Source: Syntrophaceae bacterium (lineage in GTDB: Bacteria > Desulfobacterota > Syntrophia > Syntrophales > Smithellaceae). Taken from it: 34,580 bases of DNA. Positions 7,590 to 14,551 of the stretch are shown here, piece by piece. The DNA is taken from NCBI GenBank assembly GCA_018056765.1, contig JAGPFA010000007.1, positions 1 to 34,580 of the forward strand, read 5' to 3'. Positions within the stretch are counted from its first letter, which is position 1. The number at the start of each line of letters is the position of its first letter. A program made the translations under genes and the position numbers. Below the pieces are notes generated by a model, which saw only the letters and a program-made list of their open reading frames with translations, was not told where the DNA came from and searched no databases.

Positions 7590-7913
7590 ATGAACCTTGC
7601 CTGGATTTATCTGTTTATCGCCTGCATCCTGGAAATCGGCTGGCCCCTCGGTTTTAAGTTGTCCCAGACGACCTCCCATCGGGCTGCTTTTATCCTGGTG
7701 GCGGCCGTGTGCATGGCGTTGAGCGGTCTGTTTTTATGGCTGGCACAAAGGGAAATTCCCATCGGCACGGCCTACGCGGTATGGACAGGAATCGGCGCGG
7801 CCTGTACTTTTCTCATCGGTGTTTTTGTGTTTCACGATGCCGCCTCGCTGGTCAGGGTATTGTCGTTTCTCCTGATTGTCACGGGTGTGATCGGCCTGCG
7901 TCTTACTGTCTAG
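7590..7913 (+). CDS. Small multidrug resistance (SMR) family transporter, Gdx/SugE-like
   Basis: The 107-aa protein has four hydrophobic helices, typical of dual-topology SMR dimers in the inner membrane. The conserved membrane glutamate is Glu15, in a context EIGW. The E-x-x-W pattern and the segment GTAYAVWTGIGA match the SugE/Gdx (guanidinium exporter) branch better than the EmrE-type multidrug branch. Such proteins swap protons for guanidinium or other small cations. The start is ATG 7590, one base after the kdsC stop; longer in-frame starts would lie inside kdsC. No guanidine riboswitch is expected or seen, because the gene has no leader of its own. Its place in a Kdo/LPS-transport block is unexpected. 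Substrate is inferred from motifs only. Confidence 0.88.
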   Translation: MNLAWIYLFIACILEIGWPLGFKLSQTTSHRAAFILVAAVCMALSGLFLWLAQREIPIGTAYAVWTGIGAACTFLIGVFVFHDAASLVRVLSFLLIVTGVIGLRLTV

Positions 7914-7980
7914 CAAGTGGGGATGACAGGCTTTTGGCAATGACTGGCGGGATGGAAGGAGTGGGAGGAGAATAAAACTG

Positions 7981-8550
7981 TTGTCCGGAAACAAAATGAA
8001 GCACGGCACGAAAATAAAAGTGGTAATTTCCACCCTGGCGCTTCTTGTGACGGGAGTGCTGCTTTTGTTTGTCGTGTTAAACATCACGGGTGGAAAAAAA
8101 ACCAATATCATCAAGATACTTCCCAACGAAGCGGATGTCAGCATTCAGGATTTTGTTTTTACAGAGGTAGGTAGAGACAATATGCGCTGGGAGGTCAGAT
8201 CGGACAATGCCCGGTATGAAAAAAATCAGAATCTGGCGGTGTTCGATCAGGTACGGGTGAAGTTGACCATGCCGGACGGTAAGGTGATTGTCATGACAGG
8301 CGACCGCGGAGAGATGATCACGGATAAAAAAGAACTGGAGATCAAGGGGCACGTGGTGATCATCACTGATTCGGGGGAAAAACTTACCACTGACTATCTG
8401 AAATACAGCGACGGCGAGAAAAAAATCTATACCGGCGCGCCCGTTGTCATGGAGAGTGAACGGATCAGCATTCAGGGCACGGGCCTCGCGATTTTCATTG
8501 AAAAGGGCGAGCTTGTTCTTTCGTCGGCCGTCAGGGGCAGAATCCATTGA
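7981..8550 (+). CDS. lptC: LPS export protein LptC
   Basis: The 189-aa protein has an N-terminal membrane helix (about residues 14-35) followed by a periplasmic OstA/LptC beta-jellyroll (RWEVRSDNARYEKNQNLAVFD is typical of LptC). It sits in the inner membrane and passes LPS from the LptB2FG transporter to LptA. The TTG at 7981 has GGAGGAG 10 nt upstream. The ATG at 7996 is an alternative but lies about 25 nt from that site. It is separated from the SMR gene by 67 nt and followed 12 nt later by lptA. Length is normal for the family. Confidence 0.9.
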   Translation: MSGNKMKHGTKIKVVISTLALLVTGVLLLFVVLNITGGKKTNIIKILPNEADVSIQDFVFTEVGRDNMRWEVRSDNARYEKNQNLAVFDQVRVKLTMPDGKVIVMTGDRGEMITDKKELEIKGHVVIITDSGEKLTTDYLKYSDGEKKIYTGAPVVMESERISIQGTGLAIFIEKGELVLSSAVRGRIH

Positions 8551-8562
8551 GCAGGAATGTCT

Positions 8563-9156
8563 ATGAAACTAAAAGCGATATATATTTCCATTTGTCTTTT
8601 CTTTTTTGCCGCAGATGTATTTGCGCAAACGAACATGTTTTCGGCCGTCGAATATACGGCACGAAAAAATGAGCCTATTGAAATTGTCGCCAATAAGATG
8701 GAAGCATTTCAAGGGAAAAAGATGATTGTTTTTTCGGGCAATGCTGTTGCCCGGCAGGGCGACGTCACATTGAAAACAGAGCGGCTGGCGGTTTATTACA
8801 AAAATGTGGCGGCAAAGACGGGGAAGGCGGGCGCCGGGGAGCTGCAAGCGGGAGGGGAGCTCGACAGGATAGAGGCAAGAGGCAATGTCGTGATCACGCA
8901 AAAAGAGCTTTCCGCGACTGCTGAGGAGGCGGTTTATCACCACGAAACAGCTCGGTTTGTGTTGACCGGACGGCCTGTTTTAAAACAGAGCAATAATACG
9001 GTCAGTGGATGCAAAGTTTTTATTTACGTCAATGAGAATCGCGGTGAAGTTGTCAAATGTGAAGGTGAAGATCCTCAAAGAGTTACGGCGATTATTCACC
9101 CGCAGGGAAAAAATAACACAGGCCTGAGCGACGGGCGGGATACGGACACAAAATGA
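8563..9156 (+). CDS. lptA: Periplasmic LPS-bridge protein LptA
   Basis: This 197-aa protein begins with a signal peptide (KLKAIYISICLFFFAADVFA, probable cleavage after VFA). An OstA-like beta-jellyroll follows (PIEIVANKMEAFQGKK, VFSGNAVARQGDVTLKTERL, ARGNVVITQKE). Family members polymerise head to tail to form the periplasmic bridge that carries LPS to the outer membrane. I prefer ATG 8563, 6 nt after AGGA, over ATG 8557, which touches that site. The stop overlaps the lptB start by 4 nt. Residues about 80-95 (KTGKAGAGELQAGGE) form a small Gly/Ala-rich insertion. Confidence 0.92.
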   Translation: MKLKAIYISICLFFFAADVFAQTNMFSAVEYTARKNEPIEIVANKMEAFQGKKMIVFSGNAVARQGDVTLKTERLAVYYKNVAAKTGKAGAGELQAGGELDRIEARGNVVITQKELSATAEEAVYHHETARFVLTGRPVLKQSNNTVSGCKVFIYVNENRGEVVKCEGEDPQRVTAIIHPQGKNNTGLSDGRDTDTK

Positions 9157-9875
9157 GTCAATTAGAGGCCAGAGGTTTAATTAAAATCTACAATAAGCGA
9201 AAAGTGGTCAATCAGGTTGATCTGGTCATTTCGCCGGGAGAAGTTGTCGGACTTTTAGGCCCGAACGGGGCGGGAAAGACGACGACGTTTTACATGATTG
9301 TCGGCCTTATCAAACCTGACGGAGGAGCTATTTTTCTTGACGGAGAAGACATCAGCGGTTTTCCGATGTATAAGCGGGCGCGTCGTGGGCTGAATTATCT
9401 GCCGCAGGAGCCGTCTGTTTTCCGGAAACTGACAGTGGAAGAAAATATATTGGCTATTCTGGAAACACTTGATATAAGCTTGGATGAAAGACAAGAAAGA
9501 CTCACAGAGCTTCTCGGCGAGCTGGATCTGAGCGCTTTGGCTAAAAACTACGCCTACTCTCTTTCCGGCGGCGAAAGAAGAAGAGTGGAAATTACGCGGG
9601 CGTTGGTTACCTCGCCGAAATATATTCTTCTGGACGAACCTTTTGCCGGTATCGATCCGCTGGCGGTAGCGGATATTCAGAAGATAATTGAAAAGCTGAA
9701 AAACAAAGGGATCGGGATCATCATTTCCGACCATAATGTCAGGGAAACGCTCTGTTGCTGCGACCGGGCCTACATCGTCAATGAGGGAGCAATCCTTGTG
9801 CACGGCGAGCCGGAGGTCATCGCCAGGAGTGAACTGGCCAGAAAAATTTATTTTGGAGAAGATTTTTGTCTGTAA
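9153..9875 (+). CDS. lptB: LPS export ABC transporter ATPase LptB
   Basis: The 240-aa protein has a complete ABC ATPase set: Walker A GPNGAGKT (36-43), Q-loop LPQEPSVF, signature LSGGERRR (137-144), Walker B ILLDEP (158-163) and the switch histidine His194 in SDHNVRE. LNYLPQEPSVFRKLTVEENI is characteristic of LptB. It powers LPS extraction from the inner membrane with LptF and LptG, which are not in this window. ATG 9153 overlaps the lptA stop in an ATGA, so translation is coupled. rpoN follows after 27 nt, the widespread lptB-rpoN order. Confidence 0.97.
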   Translation: MSQLEARGLIKIYNKRKVVNQVDLVISPGEVVGLLGPNGAGKTTTFYMIVGLIKPDGGAIFLDGEDISGFPMYKRARRGLNYLPQEPSVFRKLTVEENILAILETLDISLDERQERLTELLGELDLSALAKNYAYSLSGGERRRVEITRALVTSPKYILLDEPFAGIDPLAVADIQKIIEKLKNKGIGIIISDHNVRETLCCCDRAYIVNEGAILVHGEPEVIARSELARKIYFGEDFCL

Positions 9876-9902
9876 AAACGTAAGTGTTGGCGACGGTAGA
9901 GC

Positions 9903-11372
9903 ATGGCTTTTGAATTAAAACAGAATTTGAAACTTTCCCAGCAGCTGATCATGACGCCTCAACTGCAGCAGGCGATCAAGCTTTTGATACTGTCTCGTCA
10001 GGAACTTGTAGATACGATCAATCAGGAGATGGAAGAAAATCCTCTTATGGAAGAGGTGCCGCAGGACGAGACTACTCCGGAGGAAATCAGCGCACAGGCG
10101 GAAGACGATGTCCAGTCCATCGAAAAAGAAGAGAGCAAACTGCCGGAGCATACGGCGGAATTGACCGGCGAAGGAGACGGGCGGGAGGAGTTTGACTGGA
10201 ATAACTATCTGGAGGATTACGGACCGGTAGGTGTTTCCTACAACAGGGCGGACGGCGAAGCCCCGACGCTGGAAAATTATCTCACACACAGCCCTTCTCT
10301 TACCGAGCACCTGATGTGGCAGATGAAGCTCTCTCCTTTTGATAATGTGGAAATGCGTATCGGCACCCAGATTATCGGAAATCTTGACCACAACGGCTAT
10401 CTGTGTGCAACAGCGGAGGAAATTGCCGCTTTGGAAAATGTCAGTCTGGAGAGCGTCGAAAAAGTTCTGAAAATGGTTCAGCAGTTCGATCCGTCCGGTG
10501 TGGCCGCGCGGAATCTTCAGGAATGTCTGCTCATACAGGCTGCGGCAACCGGCGACAACAGGCAGCTGCTGGAGGTCATTATCCGGGATCACCTCAAGGA
10601 GCTGGAGCTGAAAAATTACGTGCAGATTGCCAGGCGACTGAAGGTCCCTCTCGGTGATGTCGAAGCCGCTGTTATGCTCATCAGCAAAATGGACCCACGC
10701 CCCGGTGCAGTTTATTCGGAGGAGAAAATTCAAACCATCATTCCGGATGTTTATGTGGTGAAATCGGGTGACGGTTATAAAATCGTTCTCAATGATGACG
10801 GCCTGCCCCGCTTGAGAATCAGCAATTTCTACCGCGAAATTATGGCCGGCACCGGCGGCCGCCCCGATGAGGACGATGCCGGGAAAAAATATATCCGTGA
10901 GAAGGTCCAATCCGCCACCTGGTTGATCAAAAGCATCCAGCAGAGGCAGAAAACCATTTATAAAGTTGCTGAAAGCATCGTCAAACACCAGAAGGATTTT
11001 TTCGACAAGGGGATCAAATACCTCAAACCTCTGGTGCTCAGAGATGTGGCTGATGATGTGGAGATGCACGAGTCGACAATCAGCCGCGTGGTGACCAACA
11101 AATACATGCACTCGCACCGCGGCATTTTTGAAATGAAGTATTTCTTCGGCAGTTCCGTGCAAAAAACCACCGGTGAGAGCATTGCCTCAAAAAGCGTAAA
11201 AGAGGAAATAAAAAAACTCGTCGCCGGGGAAGACCCCAAAAAGCCCTACAGCGATTTTGAGATTGTCAGTTTACTCAAAGACAAAGGAATTGATATCGCC
11301 AGGCGTACAGTTGCCAAATATCGTGAAATGATTGGGATATTACCGTCGTCCAAACGCAAGAAATATTTTTAA
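9903..11372 (+). CDS. rpoN: RNA polymerase sigma-54 factor
   Basis: The 489-aa protein has the Gln/Leu-rich activator-interacting region I (QNLKLSQQLIMTPQLQQAIK), an acidic linker (about 45-90), the core-binding domain, the helix-turn-helix region (DVADDVEMHESTISRVVTNK) and the RpoN box ARRTVAKYRE (466-475), which contacts the -24 promoter element. It directs transcription of genes with -24/-12 promoters that need AAA+ activators. No strong Shine-Dalgarno is visible before ATG 9903, so expression may depend on read-through from lptB. hpf follows after 145 nt, with its own promoter. Confidence 0.97.
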   Translation: MAFELKQNLKLSQQLIMTPQLQQAIKLLILSRQELVDTINQEMEENPLMEEVPQDETTPEEISAQAEDDVQSIEKEESKLPEHTAELTGEGDGREEFDWNNYLEDYGPVGVSYNRADGEAPTLENYLTHSPSLTEHLMWQMKLSPFDNVEMRIGTQIIGNLDHNGYLCATAEEIAALENVSLESVEKVLKMVQQFDPSGVAARNLQECLLIQAAATGDNRQLLEVIIRDHLKELELKNYVQIARRLKVPLGDVEAAVMLISKMDPRPGAVYSEEKIQTIIPDVYVVKSGDGYKIVLNDDGLPRLRISNFYREIMAGTGGRPDEDDAGKKYIREKVQSATWLIKSIQQRQKTIYKVAESIVKHQKDFFDKGIKYLKPLVLRDVADDVEMHESTISRVVTNKYMHSHRGIFEMKYFFGSSVQKTTGESIASKSVKEEIKKLVAGEDPKKPYSDFEIVSLLKDKGIDIARRTVAKYREMIGILPSSKRKKYF

Positions 11373-11423
11373 AGTCAAAAGCGCAAAGTGGCGAATTACT
11401 TATAGGAGATGGTAAAGTTCCGG

Positions 11424-11452
11424 TTGACATTTGGTTTGGACGCTACTATACG
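11424..11452 (+). promoter_or_regulatory. Predicted sigma-70 promoter for hpf
   Basis: A perfect -35 TTGACA (11424-11429), a 17-bp spacer and a -10 TATACG (11447-11452, 4 of 6) lie in the rpoN-hpf gap. The start would be near 11459, about 60 nt before the hpf ATG. It would let hpf respond separately from the upstream LPS genes. Confidence 0.55.
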
Positions 11453-11517
11453 AGTTAACCTTTGCTGCCGGAATGAACGTAAAAGCGGCGGCACTATTCA
11501 AATATGGAGGTAAAAGA

Positions 11518-12051
11518 ATGAATGTTTCTGTGACGTTCAGGACGAGTGACGGTGAAAACTGGCAAAAAACTTACGTTGAGGAACGGATTTCCAAATTAAA
11601 AAAATATCTTGATACACCGGCTGAAGCACACGTTGTCATTTCCACCGAAAAATTCAGAAATGTCGTGGAAATCAATTTAAGCGCCAATGGCTGGAATGTT
11701 AACGCCCGGGAAGAAGCAAAAGATATCCACCAGGCCGTCGATAATTGCATTGATAAAATAGAAAAACAGCTTAAGAAACAGAGGGAAAAAAACAGACGGC
11801 ACAAGCCGGCAAGTATTCGCCATGCGGGCATGGGTACTGTGGAAAGGGCCGAGGGCGAAGACGACAGCGCCGCGAGGGTGGTAGAAACCAGGAAAATAAT
11901 TTTAAAGCCGATGTCGCTGGAAGAGGCGATTCTCGAATTGGAGAGCGGCAAAGCCCGGTTTCTGGTCTATCGTGACACTTTGTCGGAAAAGGTCAGTGTG
12001 GTCCATCGTCTTGACGACGGCAGTTACGGCCACATTGAAACAAATAGTTAG
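11518..12051 (+). CDS. hpf: Ribosome hibernation promoting factor, long form
   Basis: The 177-aa protein has the N-terminal YfiA/RaiA domain (about 1-100; KKYLDTPAEAHVVISTEKF and WNVNAREEAKDIHQAVD), a charged linker, and the C-terminal domain (about 118-175; RKIILKPMSLEEAILELE and FLVYRD) that marks long HPF. Long HPF dimerises through this tail and joins two 70S ribosomes into an inactive 100S particle; the short gamma-proteobacterial Hpf lacks it. GGAGG stands 8 nt before ATG 11518; upstream in-frame starts have no ribosome-binding site and would overlap the promoter. A strong palindrome follows the stop. Confidence 0.95.
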   Translation: MNVSVTFRTSDGENWQKTYVEERISKLKKYLDTPAEAHVVISTEKFRNVVEINLSANGWNVNAREEAKDIHQAVDNCIDKIEKQLKKQREKNRRHKPASIRHAGMGTVERAEGEDDSAARVVETRKIILKPMSLEEAILELESGKARFLVYRDTLSEKVSVVHRLDDGSYGHIETNS

Positions 12052-12089
12052 TTTACCGCCGCTTTTACGGGGCGACAGAGGCTTTGAGT

Positions 12090-12127
12090 GCTCTATCCAC
12101 ATCAGCTGATGTGGATAGAGCTTTATT
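12090..12127 (+). terminator. Perfect 32-bp palindrome with short T-tail after hpf
   Basis: Positions 12090-12121 are a perfect palindrome (arm GCTCTATCCACATCAG), followed by CTTTATT. It starts 39 nt after the hpf stop and ends 39 nt before the ptsN ATG. As RNA it would make a stable hairpin of about 14 bp with a 4-nt loop. The tail is U-rich but short, so partial termination or mRNA-end protection inside the operon is likely. A DNA-binding site for a dimeric protein is the alternative. Confidence 0.65.
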
Positions 12128-12159
12128 GAACAGACTGGAATTTCAGGGTCAGGCTCGGC

Positions 12160-12627
12160 ATGCGACTGGATCAGATTTTTAAAACAGAATTTCTCGTGGA
12201 GAGTCTTACCTCCGGCAATAAAAAAGATGTCCTGGGGGAATTGATCGATGTGATGATCAAAAACGGTCTGAAGATAAATTCAGACAAGGCAATTGATGTG
12301 CTGCTCCAGCGTGAAAAGCTGGGATCGACCGGCATCGGAGAGGGGGTGGCCATCCCGCACGGAAAAGTGTCCGACCTTCAGGAGCTGGTTGTCGCTTTTG
12401 GACGCAGTAAAAAGGGTATTGACTTTGACGCCATAGACGGCAAGCCGGTTCATCTTTTTTTTCTTCTTCTGGCTCCGGAGAGCTCCACCGGTCAGCATTT
12501 GAAGGCACTGGCGAGGATCTCCAAAATGCTGAAAACCCCCAATTTCCGTAAAACCCTTCTCGAGGCCAAATCCCGAAACGATTTATACAAAGCAATCGTT
12601 GAGCAAGATGAAACCTGCCTCGCCTGA
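12160..12627 (+). CDS. ptsN: PTS IIA-like nitrogen-regulatory protein
   Basis: The 155-aa protein is an EIIA-Ntr/EIIA-fructose-fold protein. The phosphorylated histidine is His67 in GVAIPHGKV, after REKLGSTGIGEG; VHLFFLLLAPESSTGQHLKAL is the usual second conserved block. It takes phosphate from an NPr/HPr protein and usually controls potassium transport, nitrogen responses or sigma-54-linked functions rather than sugar uptake. No EI-Ntr or HPr gene is in the window, so partners lie elsewhere. The ATG at 12160 has only a weak ribosome-binding site. The 3' end overlaps the start of hprK by 20 nt. Confidence 0.95.
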   Translation: MRLDQIFKTEFLVESLTSGNKKDVLGELIDVMIKNGLKINSDKAIDVLLQREKLGSTGIGEGVAIPHGKVSDLQELVVAFGRSKKGIDFDAIDGKPVHLFFLLLAPESSTGQHLKALARISKMLKTPNFRKTLLEAKSRNDLYKAIVEQDETCLA

Positions 12628-13492
12628 CCCCAAGAGTCAACATCGCCGCACGATAACACTCAAGAAATTTTTACAAGGCCGGTTAATTTATCTGGGCATT
12701 GTCCAAATCAGTGCGCCGGCCGGCTGGCAGGACGCCATGGTGGGTGTTCATGTTAAAACCCGCCACCGCCTTGCAAAGGGACGCCATGAGCCAGGTGGGA
12801 TTATTATTTTCTCTCCGCCTGCCCGCAAGAGGCTTTGGGCCACAGCTAAAACCTGCCGCCATGAATATCTTCGTCAGTTGGCGGATGCCCGGACGGGGCT
12901 GGTTATCTTTGCCCGTTGCCGGGTAGTTCCTGATGAGTTCGCCCATGAATTTATATCCAGCGGTCTGCCGTTACTCCTCTCACGTCATCATGAGGGCACA
13001 CTGGAGAGCCGGCTTCGCGCCGTGATGCAGGAAAAGATCAACGCTTGTGTGACACTCCACGGTGTTGCCGTGGAATATGGACAAACAGCAGTCATCATCA
13101 CCGGCCCCAGCGGGATCGGTAAGACCACCGCCGCCCTCGACCTGGTGCGTGATGGAGGATGCTGGATTGCCGACGACGTGGCCGTAATCAGGAAAAAAAA
13201 GGATGGCCGCCTCATGGTGGGGGGGCACCCGCGCACTCAGAAATATCTGCATACTTTAGTGACCGGCATTGTCCCTGTCGCCTCGCTGCTGGAACGGATG
13301 CAAATAAAAAAAAACGCAATACTGGGAGCGATAATAGAAATACTCGTCACCCGTGATACTGCCGCCTGTGTTGCGACCGATAGAACAAACATTATGGGCA
13401 GATTGCTGCCACGGGTGCGGGTGTTCATTCCCGGCGATAGTTATTTTGACAAAAATATGTTAATCATGGCTCTACAAACTCTGGAAAGGTGA
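12608..13492 (+). CDS. hprK: Divergent HPr kinase/phosphorylase homologue
   Basis: The 294-aa protein keeps the HprK C-terminal fold. SRLRAVMQEKINACVTLHGVAVE (in parts) leads to His151; the P-loop is GPSGIGKT (166-173) and IADDVAVI carries Asp189-Asp190. Two catalytic signatures of the family are not seen. The EIRG-L/I-G block that should follow about 30 residues after the Asp pair reads LHTLVTGIVPV, and the C-terminal PGRN block reads PGDSYFDKN. The N-terminal domain is also poorly conserved. Real HprK phosphorylates and dephosphorylates HPr. This copy may be a kinase only, have another substrate, or be inactive. ATG 12608 overlaps ptsN by 20 nt; rapZ follows 6 nt later. Position in the cluster supports homology to hprK strongly, function less so. 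Confidence 0.8.
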   Translation: MKPASPDPKSQHRRTITLKKFLQGRLIYLGIVQISAPAGWQDAMVGVHVKTRHRLAKGRHEPGGIIIFSPPARKRLWATAKTCRHEYLRQLADARTGLVIFARCRVVPDEFAHEFISSGLPLLLSRHHEGTLESRLRAVMQEKINACVTLHGVAVEYGQTAVIITGPSGIGKTTAALDLVRDGGCWIADDVAVIRKKKDGRLMVGGHPRTQKYLHTLVTGIVPVASLLERMQIKKNAILGAIIEILVTRDTAACVATDRTNIMGRLLPRVRVFIPGDSYFDKNMLIMALQTLER

Positions 13493-13498
13493 AAAGAA

Positions 13499-14365
13499 TT
13501 GAAAAACCTTCACGTGGTGATCATAACCGGCTTGTCCGGTTCCGGTAAGAGCACCGCGCTGCGTGCTCTCGAAGACATAGGTTTTTTTTGCGTGGACAAT
13601 CTGCCGGTAGTTTTGTTGCCCAGGTTTCTTTCGCTCACCCTGGAGTCATCACCCGAGATCAGGCATGTGGCGATGGTCATGGATTTACGCCAAAAGAGCT
13701 TTCTCGATAAATATAAAAATATCTTCAAGGGGCTGAAAAACAAGGGCTACAAGATTGAGATCCTTTTTCTTGAGGCCACGGAAGAATCTCTGCTGCGCCG
13801 TTTCAGTGAAACAAGGCGTAACCATCCCCTGTCCGCAAAAAGTTCTATTATGGACGGAATCCGCAAAGAAGTGGAAAAACTCTCGCCTCTGAGGCAGATG
13901 GCCGACAAGGTTATGGATACCACGACGACCAACGTCCATCAGCTCAAAGACGCGGTGCAAAGACAATTCTATCCGGTATCCTCAAGGAAAAGGATGCTCA
14001 TCAGCGTGATGTCCTTCGGTTACCGCTATGGTTTGCCCGCAGACGCTGATATTGTCATGGATGTGAGATTTTTACCCAACCCCTTTTACGTGGAAGAGCT
14101 CAAGAGCTTCGACGGACATCACGGGGCGGTGGAAAAATATGTTCTGGACAATCCCGAAAGCAGAGAATTTTTGAAACGGACTCTGGACATGATGACCTTT
14201 CTCATTCCTCTGTATGAAAAGGAGGGGAAAGTGCGTCTCAATATCGCCGTCGGCTGTACCGGGGGGAGGCACAGATCGGTAGTCATGACCAACCGCTTTA
14301 CATCGCACCTCCAGGCGATGAAATACGTCGTCTACACAACCCACAGGGACGTAGGCAAAAGTTGA
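13499..14365 (+). CDS. rapZ: RNase adapter / nucleotide-binding protein RapZ
   Basis: The 288-aa protein has a P-loop GLSGSGKST (11-19) directly at the N-terminus, [19 protein letters not shown] typical of the YvcJ/RapZ family, VMDLR as a Walker-B-like segment, and the C-terminal [15 protein letters not shown] block. In E. coli RapZ binds GlmZ/GlmY RNA and glucosamine 6-phosphate to control GlmS and thus amino-sugar supply for cell wall and LPS. The start is TTG 13499, 6 nt after AGGTGA; there is no better ATG because the P-loop begins at once. It is the last gene of the block. Confidence 0.95.
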   Translation: MKNLHVVIITGLSGSGKSTALRALEDIGFFCVDNLPVVLLPRFLSLTLESSPEIRHVAMVMDLRQKSFLDKYKNIFKGLKNKGYKIEILFLEATEESLLRRFSETRRNHPLSAKSSIMDGIRKEVEKLSPLRQMADKVMDTTTTNVHQLKDAVQRQFYPVSSRKRMLISVMSFGYRYGLPADADIVMDVRFLPNPFYVEELKSFDGHHGAVEKYVLDNPESREFLKRTLDMMTFLIPLYEKEGKVRLNIAVGCTGGRHRSVVMTNRFTSHLQAMKYVVYTTHRDVGKS

Positions 14366-14484
14366 GTAAGTAAACAGGCAGGAAACGTCTGTTCATGTTT
14401 GTGCCGAACTCATGTCCTGTTTGACCAGGCGTGTTTTCCCGGCGCCTGCCAGGAATTCTTTGATTCGGGTAGGGGGTTTGGTGT

Positions 14485-14509
14485 CTGCCGGCAATGTGGC
14501 GGCAGGTTT
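14485..14509 (+). terminator. Possible terminator after rapZ
   Basis: CTGCCG (14485-14490) pairs with CGGCAG (14500-14505) around a 9-nt loop and is followed by GTTTTG. It is 120 nt past the rapZ stop, before the convergent M23 gene. The stem is short and the T-run is only four bases, so the call is weak. Confidence 0.3.
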
Positions 14510-14551
14510 TGCACCGGAGCTCTCGGCGCCTGGCTCCTGCTTTTCACCAAA

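Noticed and set aside
9915..11162. 415-aa minus-strand frame inside rpoN
   Set aside because: It is an antisense shadow of the sigma-54 gene, which is intact from region I to the RpoN box.
11409..11515. 34-codon frame between rpoN and hpf starting at an ATG after AGGAG
   Set aside because: The Shine-Dalgarno-like bases touch the ATG, leaving no spacer, and the predicted hpf promoter lies inside the frame, so it would be cut off from its start.
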